Positions 1-8,677 of a DNA stretch of 64,000 nt are shown here, piece by piece. The DNA is taken from contig NZ_JASD01000008.1 in NCBI RefSeq assembly GCF_000622385.1, positions 2,046,001 to 2,110,000 of the forward strand, written 5' to 3'. Numbering within the stretch: the stretch's first letter is position 1; every line of letters begins with the position of its first letter. Both the position numbers and the translations under genes were made by a program. The notes beneath the pieces were generated by a model. It did no database searches, was not told the DNA's origin, and was given only the letters and a program-made list of their open reading frames with translations. Source of the DNA: Sulfitobacter noctilucicola. GTDB lineage: Bacteria; Pseudomonadota; Alphaproteobacteria; Rhodobacterales; Rhodobacteraceae.

Positions 1-354
1 AGTAGGGTAAGCCCCATCCGAGGTTACAACTGCATCGCTCTGACCAACGAACAAACGCACCAGATACCCCAGCAACCCGTCAATTCCTTCACCCACTATT
101 ATATGGTCAGGCGTGGTGCCGTGATGGGCCGCGAGCGCCCCGCGCAGCTCGAAGCTCTCAGGATCGCCGTACATCCAGTGATCGGCCTCGGCCATTGCCT
201 CAATCGCTTTGGGGGAGGGACCGAAGACATTCTCGTTCGCACCCAGCCTTGCTTTGAAGGGGCGTCCAAACTGTCGTTCTTGCGTCTCCGGCCCGACGAA
301 CGGGACAGTTGCAGGCAGGGATTGAGCAAGCGAGGTAAGGCGATAATGGTTCAT
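1..354 (-). CDS. PLP-dependent aminotransferase, HisC-like, N-terminal part (cut by window edge)
   Basis: The first 118 codons of a minus-strand gene that runs off the left edge. Translation starts MNHYRLTSLAQSLPATVPFV and then shows the fold-type I aminotransferase N-terminus: an LGANEN-x-FGPSP segment, a WMYGDPES segment (the Y-x-D/P region that contacts cofactor and substrate in histidinol-phosphate aminotransferases), and GEGIDGLLGYLVR, which precedes the cofactor-binding part. The catalytic lysine lies outside the window. ATG at 354 is the only good in-frame start; a purine-rich AAGGAG lies rather far upstream. It is divergent from the Tat-like miniprotein. HisC-like amino acid aminotransferase is secure as a family; true histidinol-phosphate specificity cannot be judged from a third of the protein. 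Confidence 0.8.
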   Translation of the reverse strand, partial: MNHYRLTSLAQSLPATVPFVGPETQERQFGRPFKARLGANENVFGPSPKAIEAMAEADHWMYGDPESFELRGALAAHHGTTPDHIIVGEGIDGLLGYLVRLFVGQSDAVVTSDGAYPT

Positions 355-455
355 GGCAACGGTGATAGGCGCACTCCTTGCGCTGGGCAAGGGTTGGAAG
401 AGGGCAACGCGATGCCTATATGAGAATCGCTCGCAACAAAGAAGGAGCAATTCGA

Positions 456-620
456 ATGGCCAAGCTGACCCGTCGCGGGTTTATTGCCGTGACCGCTGCT
501 GCAGGCGCTGTGCGCGTGGTGCCGTCACTTGCGACGAAACCGCAAGCCCGACATATTCTCACTCTCGTTTATGACAAAAGCCTAGGCATGATGCGCGCAA
601 TAGACCGTTTGGTGCCCTGA
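456..620 (+). CDS. 54-residue Tat-signal-like small protein, function unknown
   Basis: A small ORF with a strong GAAGGAG site five bases before ATG 456. The N-terminus MAKLTRRGFIAV contains a T-R-R-G-F-I motif close to the twin-arginine consensus, followed by an alanine/valine-rich stretch (residues 10-26). The remaining ~28 residues (KPQARHILTLVYDKSLGMMR) form no domain I recognise. An arginine inside the hydrophobic stretch makes a classical Tat signal uncertain, so the protein may be exported and folded as a small subunit, or anchored to the membrane. It stands alone between a divergent aminotransferase and a downstream crotonase-family gene. The ribosome site, length and motif argue for a real gene; the function is not known. 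Confidence 0.6.
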   Translation: MAKLTRRGFIAVTAAAGAVRVVPSLATKPQARHILTLVYDKSLGMMRAIDRLVP

Positions 621-625
621 TGATT

Positions 626-650
626 GGCAGGTGAACTGCCGCCACGTTTT
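626..650 (+). terminator. Weak hairpin after the small Tat-like gene
   Basis: GGCAG (626-630) and CTGCC (636-640) form a short stem with a five-base loop a few bases after the small gene's stop; a TTTT run appears at 647-650. It is a weak candidate terminator. Confidence 0.3.
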
Positions 651-706
651 GCTGGCACAGTCGGGGCAGGTAGGCTCAACTGGGATCAACCAAACCGGAG
701 GATTCC

Positions 707-1495
707 ATGGCCCGCGTCACAGTCACCTATGATAATCACATCGCTTTTGTCCGCCTGACCCGCGCAGACAAGATGAACGCCGTTGATCAGGAAATGATCG
801 ACGGGATCATTGCCGCAGGTACCGAAGTTGCCGCCTCGGATGCACGCGCAGTCGTTGTATCCGGCGAAGGCAAAGCCTTTTGCGCCGGTATCGACATCAC
901 GGGTTTGTCGGGAATGATGGGCAAAGATCCGGCTGATGCGCTGATGCCGCGCAGCCACGGGGATGGGACAACAAACCAATGGCAAGAAGTCGCGATGATC
1001 TGGTCGCGCATGGATATCCCGGTGATTGCGGCCATTCACGGCGTCTGCTTTGGCGCTGGTATCCAGCTCGCGCTTGGCGCCGATATCCGTATTGCGGCAC
1101 CGGGTACCCGCTTTGCTGTAATGGAAATGAAATGGGGCATCGTTCCCGACATGGGCGGCATGGTCCTGCTGCCCAAGTTGGTGCGTTCGGATGTACTGCG
1201 CCGGATGACATACACGGCCGAGCAGATCGACGCAGATCAGGCGTTGGCATGGGGCTTGCTGACCGAGATTGCAGATGATCCGATGGCGGCGGCGACTGAA
1301 CTGGCCACGACGATCGCGGGCAAAAGCCCCTCTGCAATCCGTGCCGCCAAACGGTTGATCGCAATTGCGGAATCGGAATCCGACGCAGAGGTTCTTCTGG
1401 CTGAATCGCGCCTTCAGGCGGAATTGATCGGTAAGCCACACCAGATGGAAGTGATCGCAGCTGAAATGGGCAAACGGCCCGCGGTCTTTAAGTAA
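707..1495 (+). CDS. Enoyl-CoA hydratase/isomerase (crotonase) family protein
   Basis: A full-length crotonase-fold protein of 262 residues with a strong GGAGG site before ATG 707. Oxyanion-hole elements are FCAGID (58-63) and the HGVCFGAG segment (111-118). Aligned by eye to rat mitochondrial hydratase, the catalytic Glu164 position is kept as E140 (FAVMEMKWG), the Glu144 position is Q120 (GAGIQL), and D148 (IVPDMGG) sits where dienoyl-CoA isomerases carry an essential Asp. It is therefore unlikely to be a standard 2-enoyl-CoA hydratase; an isomerase or another acyl-CoA activity is more plausible. The gene is monocistronic, ahead of a convergent valS with a shared hairpin between them. Confidence 0.85.
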   Translation: MARVTVTYDNHIAFVRLTRADKMNAVDQEMIDGIIAAGTEVAASDARAVVVSGEGKAFCAGIDITGLSGMMGKDPADALMPRSHGDGTTNQWQEVAMIWSRMDIPVIAAIHGVCFGAGIQLALGADIRIAAPGTRFAVMEMKWGIVPDMGGMVLLPKLVRSDVLRRMTYTAEQIDADQALAWGLLTEIADDPMAAATELATTIAGKSPSAIRAAKRLIAIAESESDAEVLLAESRLQAELIGKPHQMEVIAAEMGKRPAVFK

Positions 1496-1503
1496 ACGAA
1501 AAA

Positions 1504-1537
1504 GGCGTGCCGCGTAGTTAAAACTATGCGGCACGCC
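1504..1537 (-). terminator. Intrinsic terminator of valS (probably bidirectional)
   Basis: A 16-bp stem (GGCGTGCCGC-type arms, one G-U pair) with a two-base centre lies between the convergent crotonase and valS genes. Read on the minus strand the stem is followed by TTTTTCGTTT, a proper U-tract. It sits about 60 bases after the valS stop, and could also help end the crotonase transcript. Confidence 0.85.
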
Positions 1538-1595
1538 CCGGCTTCGATTGGCCGATTAATTCAACGCTGCCCGTCTGAGCGCGCAGCGCCTGCGA

Positions 1596-4500
1596 TCAGC
1601 CCATTTCGGCCAAACGGTCAAGCGCCGCTTGCAGCTGATCAGCCTCTTCCTGACGCGCATCCAGATTGGCCTGGGCCTCTGCTACAACGTCTTCGGGGGC
1701 GGAGGCGGCGAATTTTGGGTTGTTCAAACGCCCTTTGAGCCCGCCAATCTCTTTGCCCAGCTTATCAAGTGACTTCTGCAGACGCGTCTTTTCGGCGTCA
1801 ATGTCGATGATGCCTTCCAGTGGCAGACCCAAGGTGGCCGCGCGTGCGGGGATTGACGCTGTGCCTTTCGGGAAGGCCGCGACTTCGCTCAGACTTTCCA
1901 CACCGGCACGTCGCGCGATCAGGTCTTTGTTGCGCTCCCACGCGAGCTTGCCCGCGTCGTCCATTTCTGTATAGACCATCGGGACCTTGGCACTGCCCGG
2001 CACACCCATCGCCACACGGGCTGAACGGATGTTCTGGATCAACGCGATGACCCAGTTGAGCTCACCATCCGCTTCTGCATCCAGCATCTCATCGGCGGTG
2101 TAAGTCGGCCAATCTGCATGTACCAGCATCTTGGGACGGGCTTTCAGGCCCCACAGCTCTTCTGTGATGAAAGGCATAATCGGGTGCAGCAGGATCAGAC
2201 ATTGATCCAGCGCCCAGCCATATGTCGCTCGCGTCTCTGCAATCGCTGCCGCGTCGTCGCCATCAAAGATCGGCTTGGTGAACTCCAGGTACCAGTCGCA
2301 GAACGTCCCCCAGACAAAGGCATAAAGCGTGTTTGCGGCATCGTTGAACCGGTATTGGGTCAGCGCCGTATCCACCGCTTCGCGGGTTTTTGCAATTTCG
2401 CCCTTGATCCATTTGTTGACGGTCAGCTTGGTCTCGGGCGCTGTATCGCTATGCGGCACCTCGAGCACACCGTTGCGTTCGGCAAAAGCGGTGGCATTCC
2501 AGATCTTGTTGCCGAACTTGCGGTAGCCATCGATGCGGGCGGTCGACAGCTTCAGATCGCGGCCCATCGCCGCCATCGAGGTGAGCGTAAAGCGCACCGC
2601 GTCGGCACCGTATTCATCAATCAATTCAAGCGGGTCGAGCACGTTGCCGAGCGACTTCGACATCTTCTTGCCCTTCTCGTCACGCACCAGCGCGTGGACA
2701 TAGACGGTATCGAACGGCTTTTCGCCAACCACAGCGTATTGCATCATCATCATACGGGCGACCCAGAAAAAGATGATGTCAAAACCGGTGATCAGCACTG
2801 ATGTCGGGAAGTATTTTTCCAACGCTTCCGTCTGTTCAGGCCAACCGAGCGTGCCAATGGGCCACAGACCCGATGAAAACCACGTGTCCAGCACATCAGG
2901 GTCGCGCCATACAGGATACACAATATCCGTCGGGTCCAGACTGTTGGTGTAAATCGCGAGGCTTTCGGCGAGCACATGGATGGCTTCGCTGCGCGAGCTT
3001 ACCTCCACAACACGCGCGTGGTTCAAAGGTGTTGGCATATTGACCAATACGTCATTGAAACTCTTGCTGACGCTGTCAAAACTTGCAGCGCAGTGAAGAT
3101 GATCACTGGTCTCCGGCAGTGATTGGTTCAGCAGGAAGCGAGACATTTCAACCATGTCTAGCGCGTTGTCGCCCTCATCATCGGTGAAACCGGCTGTTTT
3201 GAGGTCCAGCCCGTACCAAACCGGTATTTGATGCCCCCACCATAACTGGCGCGAGATACACCAAGGCTCGATATTTTCCAGCCAATGGAAATACACCTTT
3301 TTGTCCTGCTCTGGCAAAATCTGGGTGTCACCATTGCGCACAGCGTCGAGCGCGGGCCCAACGATTTTGTCAGTGTCTACAAACCATTGATCGGTCAGCA
3401 TCGGCTCGATCACGACCTTGGAGCGGTCGCCAAACGGCTGCATGATTTTCTTTGCCTCGACCAGCGGCGTTGGCTCTTCGCTGGGCTCTTCACCCTTTTT
3501 CAGCTTGCGGCCCAAACGGGGGTCATCGGGCTTGGTCATCACTGCCAAGCCTTCGGCAGAGATATCCGCGACAATCTTTTCGCGCGCCTCGAACCGGTCA
3601 AGGCCGCGGTAAGCGTCAGGCACAAGGTTCACGTCCGTTACATCCGGCACAGGCTGATCCGAAACCGATTGGAACCGGCCTTCGGTCTCCTGCATCATCT
3701 CGACGGTGTTCCGGGCGTAGGCCGCCGCCTGCGCCGCCGCTTCTTCATAAGGCAGTCCGTCGCTGCGCATGGCACCGCGTGTGTCCATCAGGGAATAAAG
3801 CGGGATGCGGTTGCGCTTGGCGACACCGTAGTCGTTGAAATCATGTGCGCCCGTGATCTTGACCGCACCCGAGCCAAAGTCTGGATCAGGGTACTCATCG
3901 GTGATGATCGGGATCAGACGGCGGTGCTCTTTCGGGCCGACCGGAATTTCGCACAGCTTGCCCACGATGGAGGCATAGCGTTCGTCAGAGGGGTGTACAG
4001 CAACCGCGCCGTCACCCAGCATGGTTTCGGGGCGCGTGGTCGCGATAGAAATGTAGTCGCGCTCTTCGGACAGCGTGACATTCCCGTCTTCGTCTTTTTC
4101 GACGTAAGTATAGGTGGCTCCCCCCGCGAGCGGGTATTTAAAGTGCCACATGTGGCCGTCGACTTCAGTGCTTTCCACTTCCAGATCGGAAATCGCTGTT
4201 TCGAAATGCGGGTCCCAGTTCACCAGCCGCTTGCCGCGATAGATCAGGCCTTTGTTGTACATGTCCACAAAGACCTTGATCACGGCATCATGGAAGTTGC
4301 CTTCCTCGCCTTCGGGGGCATTCGGCGCACCCGACATGGTGAATGCGTTCCGGTCCCAATCGCACGACGCGCCAAGCCGCTTGAGCTGCTCGATAATTGT
4401 GCCGCCGGACTCTTTCTTCCAGTCCCAGACTTTTTCCAGAAACGCCTCGCGGCCCATTTCACGGCGTGTGGGTTGCTGGGTTTCAGCCAGTTTGCGCTCA

Positions 4501-4778
4501 ACCACCATCTGCGTGGCGATGCCCGCATGGTCCTGTCCGGGCTGCCAAAGGGTGTCGAACCCGCGCATCCGGTGCCAGCGCGTCAGGATGTCCTGAAGTG
4601 TATTGTTGAACGCGTGACCCATGTGCAGCACGCCTGTCACATTCGGGGGCGGGATCATGATCGAGAACGTCTCGTCGCGCGATGCGTTGGCCCCTGCAGA
4701 AAAAGCCCCTGCTTTTTCCCATGCAGCATAAAGGCGCGCTTCCGCTTCGCCGGCATTAAATGTCTTGTCCAGAGCCAT
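1596..4778 (-). CDS. valS: Valyl-tRNA synthetase
   Basis: Charges tRNA-Val with valine in the cytoplasm. Class I signatures are clear: HMGH (residues 52-55, in the [13 protein letters not shown] context) and KMSKS (705-709). The CP1 editing domain carries the [10 protein letters not shown] segment (247-256). The anticodon-binding region and a C-terminal coiled-coil arm (from about residue 990) are present. At 1060 residues it is about 100 longer than the E. coli enzyme as I remember it. Much of the excess is a segment at about 532-589, between the IPVWYG motif and the [12 protein letters not shown] motif. ATG 4778 has a GAAGGA site nine bases upstream. A terminator follows, and the gene is probably monocistronic. 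Confidence 0.97.
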   Translation of the reverse strand: MALDKTFNAGEAEARLYAAWEKAGAFSAGANASRDETFSIMIPPPNVTGVLHMGHAFNNTLQDILTRWHRMRGFDTLWQPGQDHAGIATQMVVERKLAETQQPTRREMGREAFLEKVWDWKKESGGTIIEQLKRLGASCDWDRNAFTMSGAPNAPEGEEGNFHDAVIKVFVDMYNKGLIYRGKRLVNWDPHFETAISDLEVESTEVDGHMWHFKYPLAGGATYTYVEKDEDGNVTLSEERDYISIATTRPETMLGDGAVAVHPSDERYASIVGKLCEIPVGPKEHRRLIPIITDEYPDPDFGSGAVKITGAHDFNDYGVAKRNRIPLYSLMDTRGAMRSDGLPYEEAAAQAAAYARNTVEMMQETEGRFQSVSDQPVPDVTDVNLVPDAYRGLDRFEAREKIVADISAEGLAVMTKPDDPRLGRKLKKGEEPSEEPTPLVEAKKIMQPFGDRSKVVIEPMLTDQWFVDTDKIVGPALDAVRNGDTQILPEQDKKVYFHWLENIEPWCISRQLWWGHQIPVWYGLDLKTAGFTDDEGDNALDMVEMSRFLLNQSLPETSDHLHCAASFDSVSKSFNDVLVNMPTPLNHARVVEVSSRSEAIHVLAESLAIYTNSLDPTDIVYPVWRDPDVLDTWFSSGLWPIGTLGWPEQTEALEKYFPTSVLITGFDIIFFWVARMMMMQYAVVGEKPFDTVYVHALVRDEKGKKMSKSLGNVLDPLELIDEYGADAVRFTLTSMAAMGRDLKLSTARIDGYRKFGNKIWNATAFAERNGVLEVPHSDTAPETKLTVNKWIKGEIAKTREAVDTALTQYRFNDAANTLYAFVWGTFCDWYLEFTKPIFDGDDAAAIAETRATYGWALDQCLILLHPIMPFITEELWGLKARPKMLVHADWPTYTADEMLDAEADGELNWVIALIQNIRSARVAMGVPGSAKVPMVYTEMDDAGKLAWERNKDLIARRAGVESLSEVAAFPKGTASIPARAATLGLPLEGIIDIDAEKTRLQKSLDKLGKEIGGLKGRLNNPKFAASAPEDVVAEAQANLDARQEEADQLQAALDRLAEMG

Positions 4779-4910
4779 GATGATTGTTCCTTCAGCAGGT
4801 TTGGTGTTGATCTAGCGGACGTTGCGGCGAAGGGAAAGGGCGGGCTGGACAAGACTGGCAGGACAGTTAAGTCTTTGGGCAGAAATCCCGCCAAAAGAAG
4901 GTAGTACGTC

Positions 4911-7208
4911 ATGGACAAATTCGGAAAAAGCCAATCGGTCACGCGGACGGAAGACGTACGGTTTCTGACGGGAGACGGGCGTTATGTGGATGACATCGCT
5001 CCCGAGGGCGCTTTGCACGGATATTTTCTGCGGTCCACAGTAGCGCATGGCATCATCAACGAACTCGATGTGTCGGACGCTCTGGAGGTGGACGGCGTTC
5101 ACATGGTGCTGACCTGTCGCGACATGGAAGCGGCGGGCGTAGATGTGTCGATGGCGGGTGCCGTGGTGCAAAACCGCGATGGGTCAAACGGGGCCAAGCC
5201 GCAGCGTCCGATGCTGGCGAAAGACCGAGTGCGCTATGTGGGCGAGCCTGTGGCGCTGATTGTGGCGGACACCATCGCACAGGCACGCGACGCGGCCGAG
5301 TTAATTATGTTTGACGTGGATGATCTGCCAGCCAAGATCGAGTTCGCTGCCGGTGGTGAGACGCTGCACGCAGAAGCGCCCGACAATAAGGCGTTTGATT
5401 GGGGTATGGGCGACGAAAGCGCGACTGAAGCCGCGTTCAAATCGGCTGCGCGAACTGTCGCCCTGGATGTCGATGACAACCGCATTATCGTCAATTCCAT
5501 GGAGCCACGTGGGGCCTATGCCGAGTGGACAGATGGCAAATTACATGTGGCCCAGAACGGACAGGGCGTTTGGGCGCACAAAGGCTACCTCAAATCCGCT
5601 TTCGGTCTGGAAGACGATCAGGTGCGGGTCACCAACCCCGACACGGGCGGCGGCTTTGGCATGAAGGCAATGACCTACAACGAATATTTCTGTCTGGCGC
5701 AGGCCGCGCGCGTTCTGGATCGCCCTGTGCGCTGGATGTCCGAGCGGACCGAAGCAATGCTCAGCGACAATGGCGGTCGTGATCTGACATCGTTGGCCGA
5801 ATTTGCTTTTGACGAAAACAACAAGATCACGGCCTACCGTGTCACGAGCAAATGCAACCTCGGTGCCTATAACTCCCAATTTGCCCAGTTCATCCAGACC
5901 CAGCTTTTTAGCCGCGTGTTGATGGGCGTCTATGATGTGCAGACCACATGGTTGCAGGTGGAGGGTTATTATACAAATACCACACCAGTCGATGCCTACC
6001 GCGGTGCCGGACGTCCGGAAGCGATCTATGTGCTAGAACGTCTCATGGACCGTGCCGCGCGAGAGTTGGGCGTTGACCCATGGGAGTTGCGCCGCATCAA
6101 TTTCATCAAGCCCGATCAGTTTCCTTATCTGGCAGCGACAGGGGAGACCTATGATGTCGGCGACTTCAATAAGGTCCTAAGCCGTGTCGCGATCGAGGCC
6201 GACCGCGCTGGCTTCGAAGCGCGCCGTGCCGCCGACGCAGAAAAAGGTCTGCTACGCGGGCAGGGGCTTTGTTATTATATCGAGAGCATTTTAGGTGATC
6301 CTTCGGAAGGGGCGCATGTCGTCTTTAACGAAGATGGCACAGTCACGATCTATGTCGGCACGCAATCGAACGGGCAGGGGCACGAAACCGTTTATGCCCA
6401 GTTCCTGAGCGACCAAACCGGCATCCCCGCAAACAAGATAACCGTTGTACAGGGCGATTCCGACTTGATTGCGCAGGGTGGTGGCACGGGCGGATCACGG
6501 TCCGTCACAGTGCAGAACAACGCAACGCTCGCCACCGTGGCAAAGATGACAGAGGCGTTCACAGTTTTCCTGTCGGAAGAAATGGGCGTGCCCGCATCAG
6601 AGATCAGCTTTGATGACGAACGGTTCCGCGCTGAGGGATCGAACCTCACGCCCACCATGCTTGAAGTCGCCGAGATGGCTCGCGAAAAAGGTCGCGATGA
6701 CCTGCTGAGCCACCAGGAACGCGCTACACTCCCGGCACGAAGCTTCCCCAACGGGGCGCATGTGGCTGAAGTGGTGATTGACCCCGAAACCGGCATTGTT
6801 GTGACAGACCGCTACACCGTGGTTGATGATTTCGGCAATTTGATCAACCCGATGCTGGCTGAAGGTCAGGTCCATGGCGGCGTGGCCCAAGGTGTGGGGC
6901 AGGCGGTGCAGGAACGCGTTGTTTACGATGAAGACGGCCAGCTTCTGACGGCCTCCTTTATGGATTATGCGATGCCGCGGGCGACGGATCTTCCGAATAT
7001 TTCCTTCACGTCCGAGCCGGTTCCTTCTACCGCAAACATCATGGGAATGAAGGGTTGTGGAGAGGCCGGCACTGTCGGCGCACTTGCCGCTTTGTCTAAC
7101 GCGGTGCAGGATGCGCTTTGGGATCACGGCGTGCGACAGGCGGACATGCCATTCACGCCGCACCGTGTCTGGGAGATGCTGAATGAGGATCGCATCGCAG
7201 CAGAATAA
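4911..7208 (+). CDS. Xanthine dehydrogenase/CoxL family molybdopterin-binding large subunit (orphan)
   Basis: The 765-residue molybdopterin-cytosine-dinucleotide subunit of a molybdenum hydroxylase. Recognisable are the N-terminal a/b hammerhead (GDGRYVDDI at 21-29; RVRYVGEPVALIV around 107-118), the Mo-pterin loop TGGGFGMK (245-252), and GCGEAG (715-720) with E718 as the conserved active-site glutamate. The active-site loop is AYRGAGR (362-368), the signature of 'form II' CoxL-like proteins; genuine CO dehydrogenase carries a cysteine-bearing AYxCSFR loop. The substrate is therefore probably an aldehyde or heterocycle. The FAD (CoxM) and 2Fe-2S (CoxS) subunits that normally complete the enzyme are not adjacent. 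ATG 4911 has AAGG upstream. The last 26 bases overlap the next gene. Confidence 0.9.
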   Translation: MDKFGKSQSVTRTEDVRFLTGDGRYVDDIAPEGALHGYFLRSTVAHGIINELDVSDALEVDGVHMVLTCRDMEAAGVDVSMAGAVVQNRDGSNGAKPQRPMLAKDRVRYVGEPVALIVADTIAQARDAAELIMFDVDDLPAKIEFAAGGETLHAEAPDNKAFDWGMGDESATEAAFKSAARTVALDVDDNRIIVNSMEPRGAYAEWTDGKLHVAQNGQGVWAHKGYLKSAFGLEDDQVRVTNPDTGGGFGMKAMTYNEYFCLAQAARVLDRPVRWMSERTEAMLSDNGGRDLTSLAEFAFDENNKITAYRVTSKCNLGAYNSQFAQFIQTQLFSRVLMGVYDVQTTWLQVEGYYTNTTPVDAYRGAGRPEAIYVLERLMDRAARELGVDPWELRRINFIKPDQFPYLAATGETYDVGDFNKVLSRVAIEADRAGFEARRAADAEKGLLRGQGLCYYIESILGDPSEGAHVVFNEDGTVTIYVGTQSNGQGHETVYAQFLSDQTGIPANKITVVQGDSDLIAQGGGTGGSRSVTVQNNATLATVAKMTEAFTVFLSEEMGVPASEISFDDERFRAEGSNLTPTMLEVAEMAREKGRDDLLSHQERATLPARSFPNGAHVAEVVIDPETGIVVTDRYTVVDDFGNLINPMLAEGQVHGGVAQGVGQAVQERVVYDEDGQLLTASFMDYAMPRATDLPNISFTSEPVPSTANIMGMKGCGEAGTVGALAALSNAVQDALWDHGVRQADMPFTPHRVWEMLNEDRIAAE

Positions 7209-8235
7209 TGCAAAGGCGGGCCGCGCGCCCGCCACTCATGTAATTATCATGGATGGTACGTTGTCTACGCTGGCTCCGGCAGGCCAGACAAATGCAGGCC
7301 GTACATATACGATCCTGCGCCGGATGGGTGCCGCTCTTTCGATCTATTACGAGCCCGGTCTGCAATGGGACAACTGGCGCTCCGTCAGGGATGTGGCGAC
7401 CGGCAAGGGCATCAATCGACAGATCCGCCGTGCTTACGGCTGGCTGGCCAGTCGTTACAGGCCGGGCGACCGGATTTATCTGTTCGGCTATTCGCGGGGG
7501 GCTTATGCGGTGCGCTCACTCGCTGGTGTGATTGACCTTGTGGGGCTGCTGCATGCCGATCATGCAACCCATCGGAATATCCGTGCAGCATATCGTCATT
7601 ATGAGCGAAATCCTCGTGGCGATACGGCACGCGCCTTCTCCGCGCATCATTGCCACGCGCAAACGGAAATCGAGATGATTGGCGTTTGGGACACCGTGAA
7701 ATCGCTGGGGATCAACGCGCCGGTACTCTGGCGACTGTCAGAGCATCTGCACGCCTTTCACAACCACGATCTCAGCGCGATCGTGAAGCACGGGTTTCAT
7801 GCGCTGGCTCATGACGAGAACCGCGTCGCCTTTGCCCCCGTCATGTGGGAGTGCCACGACGATTTTCCGGGGCGGCTTGAGCAGGTGTGGTTCCCCGGTG
7901 CGCACGGAGATGTGGGTGGCCAGCTCGGCGGGTTCGAGGCGGCCCGACCGCTTGCGAATATTCCGCTGGTCTGGATGCTTGGTAGGGCGATGGAGAGCGG
8001 ATTGCCATTACCTGACGATTGGGAAACTGGTCTGGAGACTGACCCATTGGCCCCGGCGCGTGGTACGTGGCGCGGCCACGGACGTTTTCTGATGACGCGC
8101 AAACGTCGTGTTGTCGGTGCCGATATCTCTGAGCGGTTTCATGAAAGCGTTCTATTGCGACAGGCAAGGCCGACCCAGCTGACAAGCAGTGAACAGGCGC
8201 TGTTTGTGGATCATCAGGGCGATGAACCCTCTTAG
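7183..8235 (+). CDS. DUF2235 (Tle1-like phospholipase fold) hydrolase
   Basis: An alpha/beta-hydrolase-type protein of 350 residues. The nucleophile elbow is GYSRGAYAVR (102-111, Ser104), typical of DUF2235, the family that includes T6SS phospholipase effector domains. IGVWDTVKSLG supplies D170 and FPGAHGDVGG supplies H241, giving a plausible Ser104-Asp170-His241 triad. There is no signal peptide, PAAR/VgrG partner or immunity gene, so an effector role is not supported; a cytoplasmic esterase or lipase is the modest reading. The start overlaps the end of the CoxL-like gene, with a GGGAG site seven bases upstream inside that gene, which suggests translational coupling. A functional link is inference only. 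Confidence 0.8.
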   Translation: MRIASQQNNAKAGRAPATHVIIMDGTLSTLAPAGQTNAGRTYTILRRMGAALSIYYEPGLQWDNWRSVRDVATGKGINRQIRRAYGWLASRYRPGDRIYLFGYSRGAYAVRSLAGVIDLVGLLHADHATHRNIRAAYRHYERNPRGDTARAFSAHHCHAQTEIEMIGVWDTVKSLGINAPVLWRLSEHLHAFHNHDLSAIVKHGFHALAHDENRVAFAPVMWECHDDFPGRLEQVWFPGAHGDVGGQLGGFEAARPLANIPLVWMLGRAMESGLPLPDDWETGLETDPLAPARGTWRGHGRFLMTRKRRVVGADISERFHESVLLRQARPTQLTSSEQALFVDHQGDEPS

Positions 8236-8322
8236 AAACCGTTGCCCGAGCAGAGCTGCATATCAAAACTTTTGGGGATGTTTTCAACCTGAGAACAGCG
8301 TTGCGCTGCGGCTATCTATCGT

Positions 8323-8335
8323 TTATCGACGATAA
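8323..8335. promoter_or_regulatory. Candidate ArsR operator
   Basis: A perfect palindrome TTATCG-A-CGATAA lies 18 bases before the arsR start; a TATCGT/ACGATA pair (8317-8322 and 8329-8334) overlaps it. Position and symmetry fit autoregulation of the arsR-acr3 operon. Binding is inferred. Confidence 0.5.
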
Positions 8336-8353
8336 GCGAAAGGGTGCTGTAAA

Positions 8354-8677
8354 ATGGATGGGACGGACATAAATCTCGCTGATCTAGCCAAGGCACTTGC
8401 CCATCCCGCGCGGCTTCAAATTCTTCAGCTACTGCGCGACACGCCGGGCTGCATCGGCGGTGATATCGTCGAGGCCATCGGGTTGGCGCAATCCACCGTC
8501 TCGGAGCATTTGCGCATTCTGAAAAAGGCCGGAATCATCAAAGGTGAAATATCCGGCCCGCGCACCTGCTATGCGCTGAACCCTGCCGCTCTTGAACCAT
8601 TGTCTCAGTTCATCAACGCATTGGCACCCCCCGCAGAAATGACATGCTGGGTACCGGACAATAAGGAAACCATATGA
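8354..8677 (+). CDS. arsR: ArsR/SmtB-family winged-helix repressor, probably arsenite-responsive
   Basis: A 107-residue winged-helix protein: the DNA-recognition helix is in [17 protein letters not shown] (45-61). It lacks the classical ELCVCDL metal motif. Its cysteines are C33 (TPGCIGGD), C72 (RTCYALN) and C98 (EMTCWVP), so an arsenite site would have to be built from these, as in ArsR proteins with non-classical thiol sites. It overlaps the start of the arsenite exporter by four bases (ATGA), making a two-gene operon behind a palindromic site. The regulatory ligand is inferred from that partner gene. Confidence 0.85.
   Translation: MDGTDINLADLAKALAHPARLQILQLLRDTPGCIGGDIVEAIGLAQSTVSEHLRILKKAGIIKGEISGPRTCYALNPAALEPLSQFINALAPPAEMTCWVPDNKETI

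Noticed and set aside
686..1534. A 282-codon minus-strand frame over the crotonase gene
   Set aside because: Antisense shadow; the + strand gene has all family motifs and a strong ribosome site.
3285..4904. A 539-codon open frame on the + strand opposite valS
   Set aside because: It mirrors a highly conserved synthetase gene in another frame; it has no ribosome site, no domain, and a composition expected from high-GC antisense frames.
7183..8235. DUF2235 protein as a type VI secretion effector
   Set aside because: No VgrG, PAAR, Hcp or immunity gene nearby; the family is broad.
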